DNA of 64,000 bases from Amphirosellinia nigrospora. Taxonomy: Eukaryota > Ascomycota > Sordariomycetes > Xylariales > Xylariaceae. The position numbers were made by a program, and so were the translations under genes. This document shows positions 12,600 to 23,528 of this stretch, one piece after another (position 1 is the stretch's first letter; every line of letters starts with the position of its first letter). Location: positions 186,001 through 250,000 of the forward strand of contig SCHM01000002.1 in the NCBI GenBank assembly GCA_004123355.1. The letters are read 5' to 3'. The notes under the pieces were generated by a model that was not told where the DNA came from, did no database searches, and saw nothing but the letters and a program-made list of their open reading frames with translations.

Positions 12600-14838
12600 A
12601 CCGCAAACAGAGATGATACGCTAGGTACCCATTGCTTTCACGATAATATTCGTTGGTGACTTGAGTGATTTGATTATACTGTACAGTTTCCCTTCAGTTC
12701 GTAGTGCAACAGTCGCCGCCCTTTCGAGCCGAGACTAGGCCAAACCTATAGACAGAGGTTGAAAGCAATGCCATGCCTTGGCGTCGATCAATTAATTATT
12801 TTCGCTTTACGCCATCATCATGTCCAATTGGCTAATTGGCGGCCATTGGTTAAAGAAAGCAAATAGATGTGATTCATCGGGTCAGAGAAGAGACACTCGG
12901 AATAGCGGCTTGTACGCTCCAATCGTCGTAGGACTTGGGAGACTCAATAGTATCTCAACGGCTTACGGACTCGATCTTGGCTGTCTGAGCCACCACCACC
13001 ATCATCCTCGGTTCCGTGGCTTGGCTCTCGGCCTACAGAGAGGGAAATAAAATAAATTGCGACGTTTCGTTTGCTTGATTTGCCGCAGGGCCCCAGTCGG
13101 AGCACGTGCTTAGTCCCGGGTAAGATTCCAAGTGCCGGGTAGGTCTGGAGAACATGACTGGCCGCTGCAGAACAACCGTAGAATAACGTGAGATGATGGA
13201 TGTGTGGGATTAGCGAGATATGCCGTCAATCGTTGTTTTATTGAAACACGCGTCCCCGGACCCCCGGGAATTCGTACATAGTATGTGCTATAAAACATGT
13301 GATGGGAGCTTGTCGTTTTTGAAACGGATCCCGATGGAGAGCTGACGTCGCGGGAACCCTGCGTTGTCCTACCCGGATACCAATCCTGACGTGATTAATT
13401 GATAGGGAATTTTACTTTCTGAAACAGTTTGTTGTTGTCAACTAACGTATTTCGCACCAACAGCGTTTACAAGAGGCCAATATCACCAAAAATTGTCGAG
13501 GTCTTAGCACTACAACATATTCTTAGGTATCGTTGTGAAAGGGAGCGTACGCTGTGAATGCCTAACCCTCAGATTGGTCTGAGACTCGAGTTATTTTATT
13601 AGGCTCCTTATCTTACAAGTGAATGCGTCCAGAGAAGGCCATGTCACTCAAGTATGTCTGTTCCATTCCTCAAACTTCGTAGTTATGAGGGTAACAGGCA
13701 GAGAGTAGACTAGCAGGATCTACGAGCAAACAGCGTATAAAGGAGAGATCAGGGAATACGCATTTTTGCTGGAACTTCGTTTGAGGCATCACGCGCTGCT
13801 GCATGTTATTGACGAGGTGACGACGACGGTCCAGCAATTGTGTACCAAACGCGACGCTACAGGCTTTAATCCATTTCTCTCTCCTTTAATGCATCATGGT
13901 CTGCTGGAGTCTAGCTATATGAGAAGACTATCACAAGGAAGTATAAGATTATGTCGAGCACATTATGGCAAGACCACCGATGATCTATTGATAGTGTAGT
14001 GATATATAACCCTGGGATCAGGACAAACTATCCCCTTTCCTAAGTTCGTAAGCCAAGTGAGAGAGCTTTCAAGCATACCCCCGACATATCCCACAAATCA
14101 ACTGCAGGGCGTCGCATCTGCTTCATGTCATTCCTATACCCATCCATAAGGTCAGGGACCTGCGTTTTGTAGGTGTTACGTCTACATTGTCAAAAGGGTG
14201 CGAGTAGCTGGAGTAGCGTAGACTAGCAAGCGTGGCCGAAGCTATTCCTTCTCAAGCCCCAGATTTAATAGCATGAAAAGTTTATAACACCAGTATCAGA
14301 GTGCCTCGCGGGAATATTTAGATAGAGCGCACACAGGTACAGGTTCATGTACTCTGTCAGGGCCAAACCTGTCAATGTGAAAAGGCGAACCCGGGTTCAA
14401 AAGGTAGAGCAAATAGACTAAGGAAACCGGGAAAAATGACAAAGGAGTCTAGCCTATAGAGTCCGTCCCATAACCTCACTCGCTATAGGTCATCAAAAAG
14501 ACTAACTAGCGTCACACACGGCTATGAAAAAGATGGGTTATGGAATCTCATAGTTTAGTTCATGACAGTGGCAGAAAAAGGTGCTGCGACAAAGATAGGG
14601 CAGTCTGACAATTCCATTTTATGCAAACAATAGCATATCCTTTAACATAGTACGAACAATAAAGGCATTGTTCTGGAATTTCCCTTCGTGATGTAGTGCT
14701 ATGAGCGGTTGGTGCGTAAATGATCTTTAAAGTCTGGTCTTGTCCCCCCTCGACGTATTCTAGCTAAACCTATTCGTAAAGAACAACACGAAAATTCGAA
14801 GATAACTGTCCCCGAATCATTACCTACCCAAGCTCAAC

Positions 14839-15489
14839 ATGACTTGCACAAACTGCACCAAAAGAAATCATGCCTCATTCACCCCCTTTCTTGGTCCACA
14901 AGGATACCGTCCATGTAGTGAGTAATTTCCTTCCTGTCCCTGGTAACTCTAGAGCACAAGTTTTCCTTCTTGCACTGCGTGTGTGTAGAAGTTTACGAAG
15001 CCCTCTAAGTAGCGGTGACTAACTTCGAATGTTCTAGTGGATGACTATGAGGTATGTGGTGCCATGCACAGAGATATCGAAGGATACAATGACGACTTTG
15101 ACGACATCGTAGAGTACCTCCTCGACGACGCAAATATGCTCGACTACGAGGACAAGGAAGCCATAATTACCATCCAACTTATGTTAGCGGGTTTCGTAGA
15201 GTGCATCTACAACTTGCAGCGAGAGCTTTCCCGTGTGCGGGCTACTGAAGAAGAGCTCTTGGGACCTGGTGCCATCTACTATCACAAAGACCGCCAAGAT
15301 AAGTTTGATTCTCTATGTCAGGAGTTTGAGGTAAAGGCGACGGCGTTATATAATTTCCGCAGACGTATCGCTGCCGCGCCTGGTTCAGAGCTCTGTGGAG
15401 TTGATGTGTCAGCTAGGGACTGGAAAGCTCTGATCAGAGAGCTCCAGCAGGGTGTCTCTAATGAGTATCTTCTCTTCCCTAGACGGTAA
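14839..15489 (+). CDS. Uncharacterised two-exon acidic protein, 176 aa
   Basis: I do not recognise this protein. Exon 1 (14839-14917) begins at ATG in a caacATGac context and encodes MTCTNCTKRNH, a CxxCxxxxH cluster that could bind metal. A consensus gtgagt donor at 14918 and a ttctag acceptor ending at 15037 join it in frame to exon 2 (15038-15489). Exon 2 begins DDYEVCGAMHRDIEGY, has a strongly acidic stretch (NDDFDDIVEYLLDDAN), and then looks mainly helical (IQLMLAGFVECIYNLQREL; RDWKALIRELQQG). There is no signal peptide or membrane segment. The stop codon TAA at 15487-15489 sits inside a perfect gtaagt, so an alternatively spliced longer form is possible. It is the only convincing gene in about 11.7 kb. 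The splice logic supports a real gene; the function is unknown. Confidence 0.6.
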
Positions 15490-17151
15490 GTCGATATATA
15501 TTTATTTCAATGGTTCAAAAGAAAGGTAGACAGTCCTAGAATAGGGACACTAAACTATCCTAAAGAGGGAACATAAAAAGAGAGACTATTATGTAGTAGT
15601 ATGAATACTATAGCATCGACTCTCTTGATTTTGAACCTCTCGCATTAATCATCTCACACGCGTCTGTAGATACCTACTGTAAAGTATGCATCTTGATTGT
15701 CAGCATAGGCCTTCCATCACTTCGTAACCATCCCGTAGTCAATTTGCATGTTCGAACCGTTTGAGACCAAGAGGTAGCTCTTTCCCTGAAAATTCCCAGA
15801 GTGCAAGCAAATACACCCGTGATTCTGATGAAGTCATCATAGTCAGATACATTTTCGTTACGGTTGTCGATATAGACATGCAATGACATTTATTTGGAAA
15901 ATACACCCACAGTCGCCTCTTGTCTCATTTGGCAAGGTGTGTGTAAATTCTCTTGGACATGTCGGTCTCTGTCTACGAAAACCCGTAGAAGCGTTAGTAT
16001 TGCTGTTGCGTTCTCTACTCTGTATCACTCAGGATGTGCAAGTCAACGACGTCTACAACGCAGCTCTACAAATAGACTAACACACCTATATCGGCCCGAT
16101 ATCTCATGATATAGCACCCGATGTGTGTCTTCTAGCCCAAGCAGGCTCTGTGTTAGGAATGTTCAATCTGCGCACCGCACATTTTATATGGACCTTAGTA
16201 TCCAGGGAGTTGTCTTCACACCAATCCTTCAGGGCCGTAAGAGAGATGTTTGCCTGTGGTGAGTATACTGTGTAGCGCCGGATCGAACTACCACTCTGCC
16301 CCCAGAGCCTAGGATATTACGTTGAGTTACAGCTACTTCTTCACCGGGTGTTACGATACCCGTCTCCCCGGCCCCTGGGACAGAGGATGTATGTGTACAA
16401 GTATATAACCGGAGATAGGAGAGCAGCCTGGATACAGTACTAGGGATTTTAGACCCTTCGTGTTACAACAAGAATCATGTTCCACCCATAACCGGAGATA
16501 CTGACACTGGGCCCTAGATACGTATTTCTAGCCTTCCGTAGGCCGTGGTCTAGTTAGAGCAGATCGTGCTTGTATATACGTATATCCATCTATATCACCT
16601 GACAGATTAACTGCCAGTTCGAATACAAGAGCTACATGTCGAGGCCTAATCGTACCCTCGACAAGGTGTTAATCGATTATCTCACATTTACTATACGGCC
16701 ATCGCATGCTTGTTGTTAGAACATGTTACAAATGGTGGACTGTGTATTCCAGAAAGCGCGGAAGGATTTTGTTTATAATTCATCAGCCGCTCGTCATGTC
16801 TCATCTCAGTATAAAACGTAAACTAGACACAACCGACGTCAGATAACCGCACACCTTCCATTTTAGCAACAGTACTGGCTATTCCAAGCCGTCAAGGCAT
16901 GGCAGAATTGCCACGGCCCCAGATAACGTGTCGTCAAAGTCAGCCAAAACCTGATCTGCAAACGTAGATTGTTGAACAGGCTTGCAGGCTCAGCCCCATT
17001 CCAAACACTACTTGTAAATCAAAATGTGAAAAAAGCCCACCAATAACAGAGAAGTCTATATCGGCAAGCTAAGCCATCCGTTCCCTTTTTTTGTTCCCTG
17101 GTATTGTTGAGTGTCTCATAAAAAGCCCGAGCCAATCCATCTAAACGCCGT
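15490..17151. other. Intergenic, no gene seen
   Basis: This is mixed sequence with short frames only. It includes a degraded tRNA-like segment at about 16277-16345 (minus), discussed under rejected items, and ataaccggagata occurring at about 16404 and about 16488. The last few hundred bases are the 3' region of the YHM2 gene. Confidence 0.55.
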
Positions 17152-18329
17152 CTAATGCTTAGCCGTAACCTTGTCGCCAGTCAGTTTCTCGACATAGGCC
17201 TTGGCCCTATTTGTAAGAGTCGTGTTAGTAAACTGTTTATACGGAAGTGGTATACGTTGACCAAGGGGGAGAAGAGGAAACCCACATATCACCCATGGCC
17301 ACCATGCAAACCGTTTGCCAAACACCTAGACCAATACGCGGGGTAACGCCGCGGTACAGACCCTTAATTCCATTCGAATCGTAGATGTACTTGAAAGTGT
17401 TGCCGACCGTCATCTTCTTGGGTCGGTTGGGATCCTCCTTCTTGCTCTGCATTTCCACACGGATGACCTCGATCGGCTGGTTCCAGGCCGAGAGACCACC
17501 GCCAATAGTCGAGGATAGGATCTTCTCGGCGGCGCTAAGCTGTTCACCATGCTCCTTGCCGGTGACGCGGCGAATACCTTGTTCGGCGGCACGCGACAGA
17601 CCGAAACGCGAGCCCCAGTTGGTCATTTGACGGATCGCAACAGCATTCACACCCTTGTTGATGCCGCGGATGCCCTCCTTTCTGTAGATGTCCATGAAGG
17701 TTGCGAATGTGCTGGGGGGCTTGACACCAGTGGCGGCAACCTTGTGCTGGGTGATCTCAACCGTCTTCATGCAGGTGCAGAAGCCCATAGTGGCATAGGC
17801 CTGGGCGACACCACCAGCGACACCACCGAGGATGCCACCACCGAACTCGGAGGCACCAGCAGCGCGGGCATAGTATTCGGCCTCAGAAGCGACGAAAAGT
17901 AGCACGGCGCCCTTGGTCGATGCTTCGATCCAGGCCCAGGGAATCAGACCCTGGTAGACTACAGAGCAACATCACCATTAGCAATGAAAAATCAACGATG
18001 ATAAGCAGTTGCCGTCCCAATGGCGTATCGTACCCTGCCAATACGGCGCGGCTGCATGCTACTGGGGATGCCTAGGGGATAAGGAGAGATGAATGCTTAC
18101 ATCCAAGAGCACCGCCACGACCCCAGATGCGACCGAGGGCAGTACCAAAGCTGTCGCCTCGGTTCGCGGCCATCGTGGTCTTGACGACCTCGAGAGGCTG
18201 GCCGAGGGTAGTGACCTCAAACAAATTGAGACCAGCACCGAGCAACAAGTTGGAGAACTTGATGGGCTTCTTCTCGAGTTTTTTCTCCGTCAGAGGAGGC
18301 GTCATGCCGGCGGAAGTAGAAGTGGACAT
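17152..18329 (-). CDS. yhm2: Mitochondrial citrate/2-oxoglutarate carrier, YHM2 type
   Basis: Inner-membrane carrier exchanging citrate for 2-oxoglutarate, linked in yeast to NADPH shuttling and mitochondrial DNA maintenance. Exons 18101-18329, 17286-17958 and 17152-17206 sum to 957 nt, giving 318 residues with no frame break. The N-terminus has TTLGQPLEVVKTTMAANR, the first carrier-signature variant typical of Yhm2, and the third repeat has WNQPIEVIRVEMQ. GFYQGLIPWAWIEAS spans the first intron, as expected for the family. The C-terminus is AKAYVEKLTGDKVTAKH. It lies immediately downstream of citrate synthase on the same strand, about 1.6 kb apart. The family assignment is firm. Confidence 0.93.
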
Positions 18330-19135
18330 GGCTCGTCGTCGTTACTGGGGAGGGGGGCCTGACCAAGGCAATCGGGTGCTTCGTCGCTGAGGAAGGGGGG
18401 GTGGATGGTGGTGTGGTGATGGATGGGAATGTATGGAGTTGGTTGGTGATGGAGGTAGCAGAAAGAAGATACGTTTTTGTATCGTGAGGCTAGGCTGACC
18501 GTAAGTAAATTGTCGGGACGTAAGCCGCAGGGCCACTGTAACAAGCTGCTAAACTTCAAGCTCTCAAGCCCTAGCTAACCAGCTAACCTACAATACTACC
18601 TTATCTAGGTACTGGTGGCGGTACTGGCTGCTACCTATACCCATGTCGGCAAAGATAACGCTTAGGAACTACTCCCTGATTGGGACTGGGGTCGGGCTAT
18701 TTCGGATGTGGAAATACCAGCTATTTTATGTGGGCCGCCGGTATCCCATGTTGGAATGGCTGATTGGTGCCTCGGGACCCCGATTCTCACAGGCCGACCA
18801 CTACCGACCCAGACCGAAAAGCCACGGGCATGCACACTATATTATACTACTACTGTAGGTAGTATCAAGAGAAACAACAAACCTGTTTCGCTCCGTTTCG
18901 GAGCATGTGCGATCCGTTGTACCTAGGTCCGAGTGCCGATGATTAACAGACGTTCCTGCACACCGAGCACGTGCAGTATAGAATAGCGGTGGGTGGCGCG
19001 GATAATGCCGATAGTCGGAACGGTGTACGTCTGTCGTGCCAAGACTACCTACCTAGGTAGTCTAACCAACGGTCAAGCAAATCCAGTATAAGTACGGAGT
19101 ACATAAGTATACATGATAGCTGCTTCCTTCTCAAC

Positions 19136-19170
19136 AATTGCTAATTGCTAATTGCTAATTGCTAATTGAT
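19136..19170. repeat. Tandem (AATTGCT)5
   Basis: Five 7-bp units, the last with one mismatch, in non-coding sequence. Confidence 0.9.
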
Positions 19171-19622
19171 AATAAGCCCGGCGCAGTACAGTACAGTAAG
19201 CCCTGCCACCGCTCATATCTTGTTTTGTCTTATATCCAGACCCATCTCACCCGCGCAATCGGCCCTCAACATTTCGGACTTTCCCCAAAATATGCAACCA
19301 GGATCCCGGGAAGCCACCGCAACCCTGAGTCTGTGTCGGGATCGTGCGTCTCTACATAATTAATTTGTACTACAATCCAATTCGGTCCAATTTTCGTGAA
19401 AACTCTGCCATTATATTATCGTATCAACATGACAGGCTATGACATTTATTGTTGTTGCGAAACCACCCGCATTCGGCGTCTGGGAGGGTACTAGCTGCAA
19501 AAGATATTTGTGTGAATGAGTCTATGATATGTCACAACTGTTGCGATCAAGAGGCATTCGTATACGAACTGTGCGAGTTTGAAGGATATACTTCACAGTC
19601 TCGATTCGCGGGTACATGTAGT

Positions 19623-19671
19623 ACAGAGCACAGAGCACAGAGCACAGAGCACAGAGCACAGAGCACAGAGC
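19623..19671. repeat. Perfect tandem (ACAGAGC)7
   Basis: Seven perfect copies of a 7-bp unit about 220 bases downstream of the citrate synthase stop codon. Confidence 0.95.
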
Positions 19672-19889
19672 GCGGGACCGGATTCGTGAGTGGAAAAGGA
19701 TGATGATCTTTGTCTTAAAAGCACAATCATGATATTTTAATGTACAAGCGTAGCTTTTGGTATCGTAGGGGACACAGTCTCTAATACAACGCCCCCATTT
19801 GATACACCGAGCCACCCTTAGACCGTCTATAATGCGTAACCGTGCCCCTAAATATCGAAAACATACAACTCCAAGTCGTCAGGAAATAT

Positions 19890-21507
19890 TTACAGCTTCT
19901 TGCAGATCTCGATCCACTTGGCGGTTGAGAAACTCTTGGGGCGCTCGATGGGGGCACCGACAGCACGGTCGATGATGAGCTGGGGAAGCACACCAATGGC
20001 ACGAGACACGCCGAACAGGACGGTGTAGTAGTTGGCCTCGGTCAAGCCGTAGTACTGGAGGAGGACACCGGAGTGGGCATCAACGTTAGGGTAAGGGTTC
20101 TTGGTCTTGCCGTGCTCGGTCAGGACACCGGGGGCGATCTTGTACACTTGGCTGACGAGCTGGAACATGGGGTCCTTGGGCATCTTCTCCTGGGCGAAGG
20201 TGCGCTGGGCCATGTAACGGGGGTCGGTCTTGCGTAGGACGGCATGGCCATAGCCGGGAACAACACGTCCGGCATTCAGGGTAGACCAGAGGTAGTCCTT
20301 GATGTTCTGGTCGCTTAGGTCGTCACCGATGGCCTTCTTCATCTCCGTGAGCCAGTTCAACACCTCCTGGTTGGCGAGGCCGTGCAGGGGACCGGCTAGA
20401 CCGTTCAGACCAGCAGCCAGCGAGAGGAAGGGGGAGCTCAGGGCACTGCCGACAAGGTGGGTGGTGTGAGCGCTGACGTTGCCACCTTCGTGATCTGTGT
20501 GGATGGTGAGGTAAAGGCGCATTAGCTCAATGAAGTCCTTGTTCTCGCCGAAGCCGAGCTGGTTGGCGAAGTTGAAACTGTAGTCCTTGTCCTTCTGGAC
20601 CGGGGCAACCTTGCCACCCTTGAAGACATTCTGGTAGATGCGAGCGGCGATGGTGGGGAGCTTGGCGATCAGATCCATAGAATCCTCGAAGGTGTATCCC
20701 CAGTATTCCTTCTTGTTGATACCCTTGGCATAGGCCTTGGAGAAGGATGAGGTTTGTTCGAGAGCGGTGACGGCGAGGGAGAACTGGGCCATAGGGTGGA
20801 GGTCGGTAGGGCAGCGGTCGATGAGCTCCTCCACAAACTTGGGGATATCGGATCGGGCAGCCCACTCAGCGGACAGGTCACGGACCTGCTGCTCGCTGGG
20901 AACCTCGCCGGTTAGAAGAAGCCAAAAGAGACCTGTAGATATTTAGTTGTTGAACTCTCCGAACCCGACTGATTCGCGCTCCGACTCAACATACCTTCGG
21001 GTAGAGGCTCCTTGCCACCAGGAGCCTTAGGGAGAACCTCCTGGCACTCGGGGATGGTCTTGCCACGGAAGCGGATACCCTCCTCGGAGTCGAGAACGGA
21101 ACCCTCCCATACAAGGGACTTGATACCTCGCGCACCACCGTAGACCTGGTCTAGCGTGACCTTGTCGACGACCTTGGAGCCATGCTCTCTGTGGGGACGG
21201 TAAGCATTGGGTCAGCATATGGGGCGCACACGAAGAGCCTACTTTCGCAATGTCTTGATCTCGTCAATCTTCTCGGGGAGTAGCTCGGCGAAGCGCTCCT
21301 TGAGGGTCTACATGGGCACGGAACCATCAGTCACTCTAATTTGCAGGTGGCAACATGATTCAGGATTGGTTATTGGTTCCGGCTGCGGCATACCTGAGTC
21401 TTGGCCGAGTAGCATCGCGCAGCGTTGAAGGCCGTGGTCCGCGATGTGACAGGCGCTCGGAGCGAGGAGCGCAGAGCAGAGGAGCTCAGACGAAATGTAG
21501 ACGCCAT
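19890..21507 (-). CDS. cit1: Mitochondrial citrate synthase
   Basis: Condenses acetyl-CoA and oxaloacetate to citrate in the matrix. Exons 21394-21507, 21243-21307, 20995-21188 and 19890-20932 sum to 1416 nt, giving 471 residues with no break. The first exon encodes a classical Arg/Ser-rich mitochondrial presequence ([19 protein letters not shown] ... ARCYSAKTQ). Family motifs present are [48 protein letters not shown], the catalytic-histidine segment [15 protein letters not shown] and the catalytic-aspartate segment [14 protein letters not shown]. It ends WIEICKKL without a peroxisomal SKL signal, so the mitochondrial isoform is the best call. The neighbour YHM2 carries its product across the inner membrane. 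Confidence 0.96.
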
Positions 21508-23528
21508 GATGTGATGAAGGAAGAAAAGACGATCCGAGGCTACGGATTGACAAGACTACAGGACGATTGGCGAATGAGGCTCACGAGAGATGGAGGGTAG
21601 GAGGGAGAAAAAATATATTGTACTTAGAAATAGCTCAAGGACGATTTAGTATTCCAGAGGCGGTAGGAGTCTGATTCGATGGGGAAGCAGCCGGCCAATA
21701 GGCGAACGGGATACTAGACCCTGTTCGGACTGGAGGATGCCACCTTGCTTTTCACCCATGCCGTTCCCTGGCCTGGCTACAGTGGACTGCAACCCACCTA
21801 CCTACCTAGGTAGGTACCTAGTCTAAGCCTAAGCAGCATACCCACGCCAAATTTCATCACGTCGCCTATATCGGTATTTTGTTGTGAAGCCGAGCTTGTC
21901 AACCGTTGGTCATGTTGACGCCAAAGCAGTTGTCGCACAACACTTCGAGATATGAGAGGGCTGGGACTAGTGTGTCGCGGAGAAACTTGATCTAATAAGA
22001 CAAAATAAATAAATAAGGATATAAGCGGGACCAATTGGCAATATAGAGCCTGGCACAATCTCAATTATCCTCACTGGATAAATGGAACACAGGTATGTCT
22101 GCCAAGGCTTGAAGTTAAAGAAACATAAAAGTAGGTACTTAGTCAGCTATCTTATAAGGCACAGTATCTGGAACGTGTATCTACCCAAGGTAGGTCAGAC
22201 AAAGAAAATAAAAGGAATGATGCAATGCTCAGAGATTTATTTATATCTTATCTCATCTGCCTGCTCACATGCAGCTTACCTGTAAATTTTTGTGATGGTT
22301 TATCCCCACAATGATTTGTGATCGCAGCAGACTAAGTACCTACGTACTCAGCATGCTCACTGTAAAGTATGCGCATATAAATACACGCAGGTCAGCAAAT
22401 GAGTTTTCCCCATTGAGCCTGTTTGATAAATGGATAAGTTGGTAGCAGCTATTCAAAACCAAGCTTTCTTCAGCAAGAAGCCCATCTTCTTACTTGGCCA
22501 GAACTTGCGACAGGTCAAATTAGGAGGTGGCCGAGGTGCAGTACTTACCTACCTAAGGTAAGGAAGCACCTAACCGATACAGAGGTGGCTTGCAACAGCC
22601 AGTTTGTACTGGGGGGCTGGGTGGGGCTTGATTGGTTACTGATCCGTTTACTGCGGCCCTGTGCGACAACAGAGGAACCACAGAGGCCGAACTGCCGTTG
22701 TTCCCGCTCCACATTGAAATTCTCTGCAGTTCAGAGGCGAGCAGCTCCCCTCATCTCCCTCCATCTTCCCCCATCCCATCCCAACCCTCGTTACCATTGC
22801 CATCCATTTGCAACACCGAACAACACTGCTGCTACTACTACGGCGCGATTGTCGCATATCTTCTCAGTCATAGCCCTTCGGTCATCTATTCTCATCAATC
22901 CATACGAAACTTTGCGACACCGACACGGCGACGTAGCTTCGCGTATCCGACACACCGCGCAAGGATAGACTGCTGCTTGTTGACTCAGCTCCCCCCTTCC
23001 CTACCTTTCGTTCACCTCGGCAAACCATCGCTTTTCAAACCGTAACGCATCACATTGCATCGCATCCTCCAGACACTCCCCCATCCATCCAGAATCCCGG
23101 CGGCAAGTGCTCATTTCGACTCGGCCAGCGGGTTCAGAGTCGACCATCCACGAACACTGGGGTCTCCTGGTTTGACCATCGTTGAATCTTCTCTCGCGCA
23201 TCGTTCATCTACTCGTATTGAGCCTAGTCATCATCGCTCGTGGGGCCAACCAACGGAGGATCTGGCAACTGCGCAACCCTCCTGCGATAAACATTTTCGG
23301 TAGATCTGACCTTCCAGGCTGTAACAACTCTCTACCAAGTGTTCTCGTACATCTCATCTCATATTCAGTAGTCACCAACGTGCTAGAAGACCTCTCTGCT
23401 CGTCTCGGTGATAGTCAACGCCTGATTGAGCGGGCCCTATTTCTCTGCAAATCTCGCGATACTACTATTCTTGTCTAGCTGCGTACATTTCCCATCGCCA
23501 GTAGTCGGGAGACAGCCCGAAGGACACC
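21508..23528. other. Divergent intergenic region: citrate synthase promoter and long pyrimidine-rich seb1 leader
   Basis: A CCAAT box lies about 185 bases upstream of the citrate synthase start (around 21692). A nested CCTAGG palindrome lies at 21796-21821. From about 22735 to 23500 the plus strand is rich in C/T with many CTCC and CATC runs, as expected for the promoter and 5' leader of seb1. Open frames here are short, overlapping and without recognisable motifs. Confidence 0.55.
21796..21821. repeat. Nested ACCTAGGT palindrome
   Basis: The sequence acctacctacctaggtaggt reads almost the same on both strands. It is the longest example of a CCTAGG-centred motif dispersed through the non-coding parts of the window. 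Confidence 0.85.

Larger units (their letters stand above)
5389..14838. other. Gene-poor region of about 9.4 kb, beginning with the pma1 promoter
   Basis: The first several hundred bases are the likely pma1 promoter and leader. The rest holds only short overlapping open frames in all phases with no recognisable motif, no dominant strand and no convincing ATG-intron structure. It contains several microsatellites, palindromic patches and a C/G-rich promoter-like block at about 11560-11960. Decayed transposon sequence is possible, but I could not identify terminal repeats or transposase motifs. Confidence 0.6.
18330..19889. other. Intergenic between citrate synthase and yhm2
   Basis: The sequence next to yhm2 is pyrimidine-rich on the minus strand (18360-18430), as in many fungal promoters. 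Palindromic ACCTAGGT motifs occur at about 18920 and 19051, a tacggagta motif at about 19091, and two heptanucleotide tandem repeats are listed separately. I see no gene. Confidence 0.6.

Noticed and set aside
13766-13999. 77-codon plus-strand frame
   Set aside because: It lacks an ATG start and any recognisable motif.
5389-14838. Possibility of a transposon graveyard in the gene-poor region
   Set aside because: I found no terminal inverted or direct repeats, target duplications or transposase motifs by eye, so no element is called.
16277-16345. tRNA-like segment on the minus strand with agttcgatcc and complementary gtagc / gctac ends
   Set aside because: The ends could pair, but the T-stem does not form, the D-arm is unconvincing and the total length is short. 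At best it is a degraded fragment.
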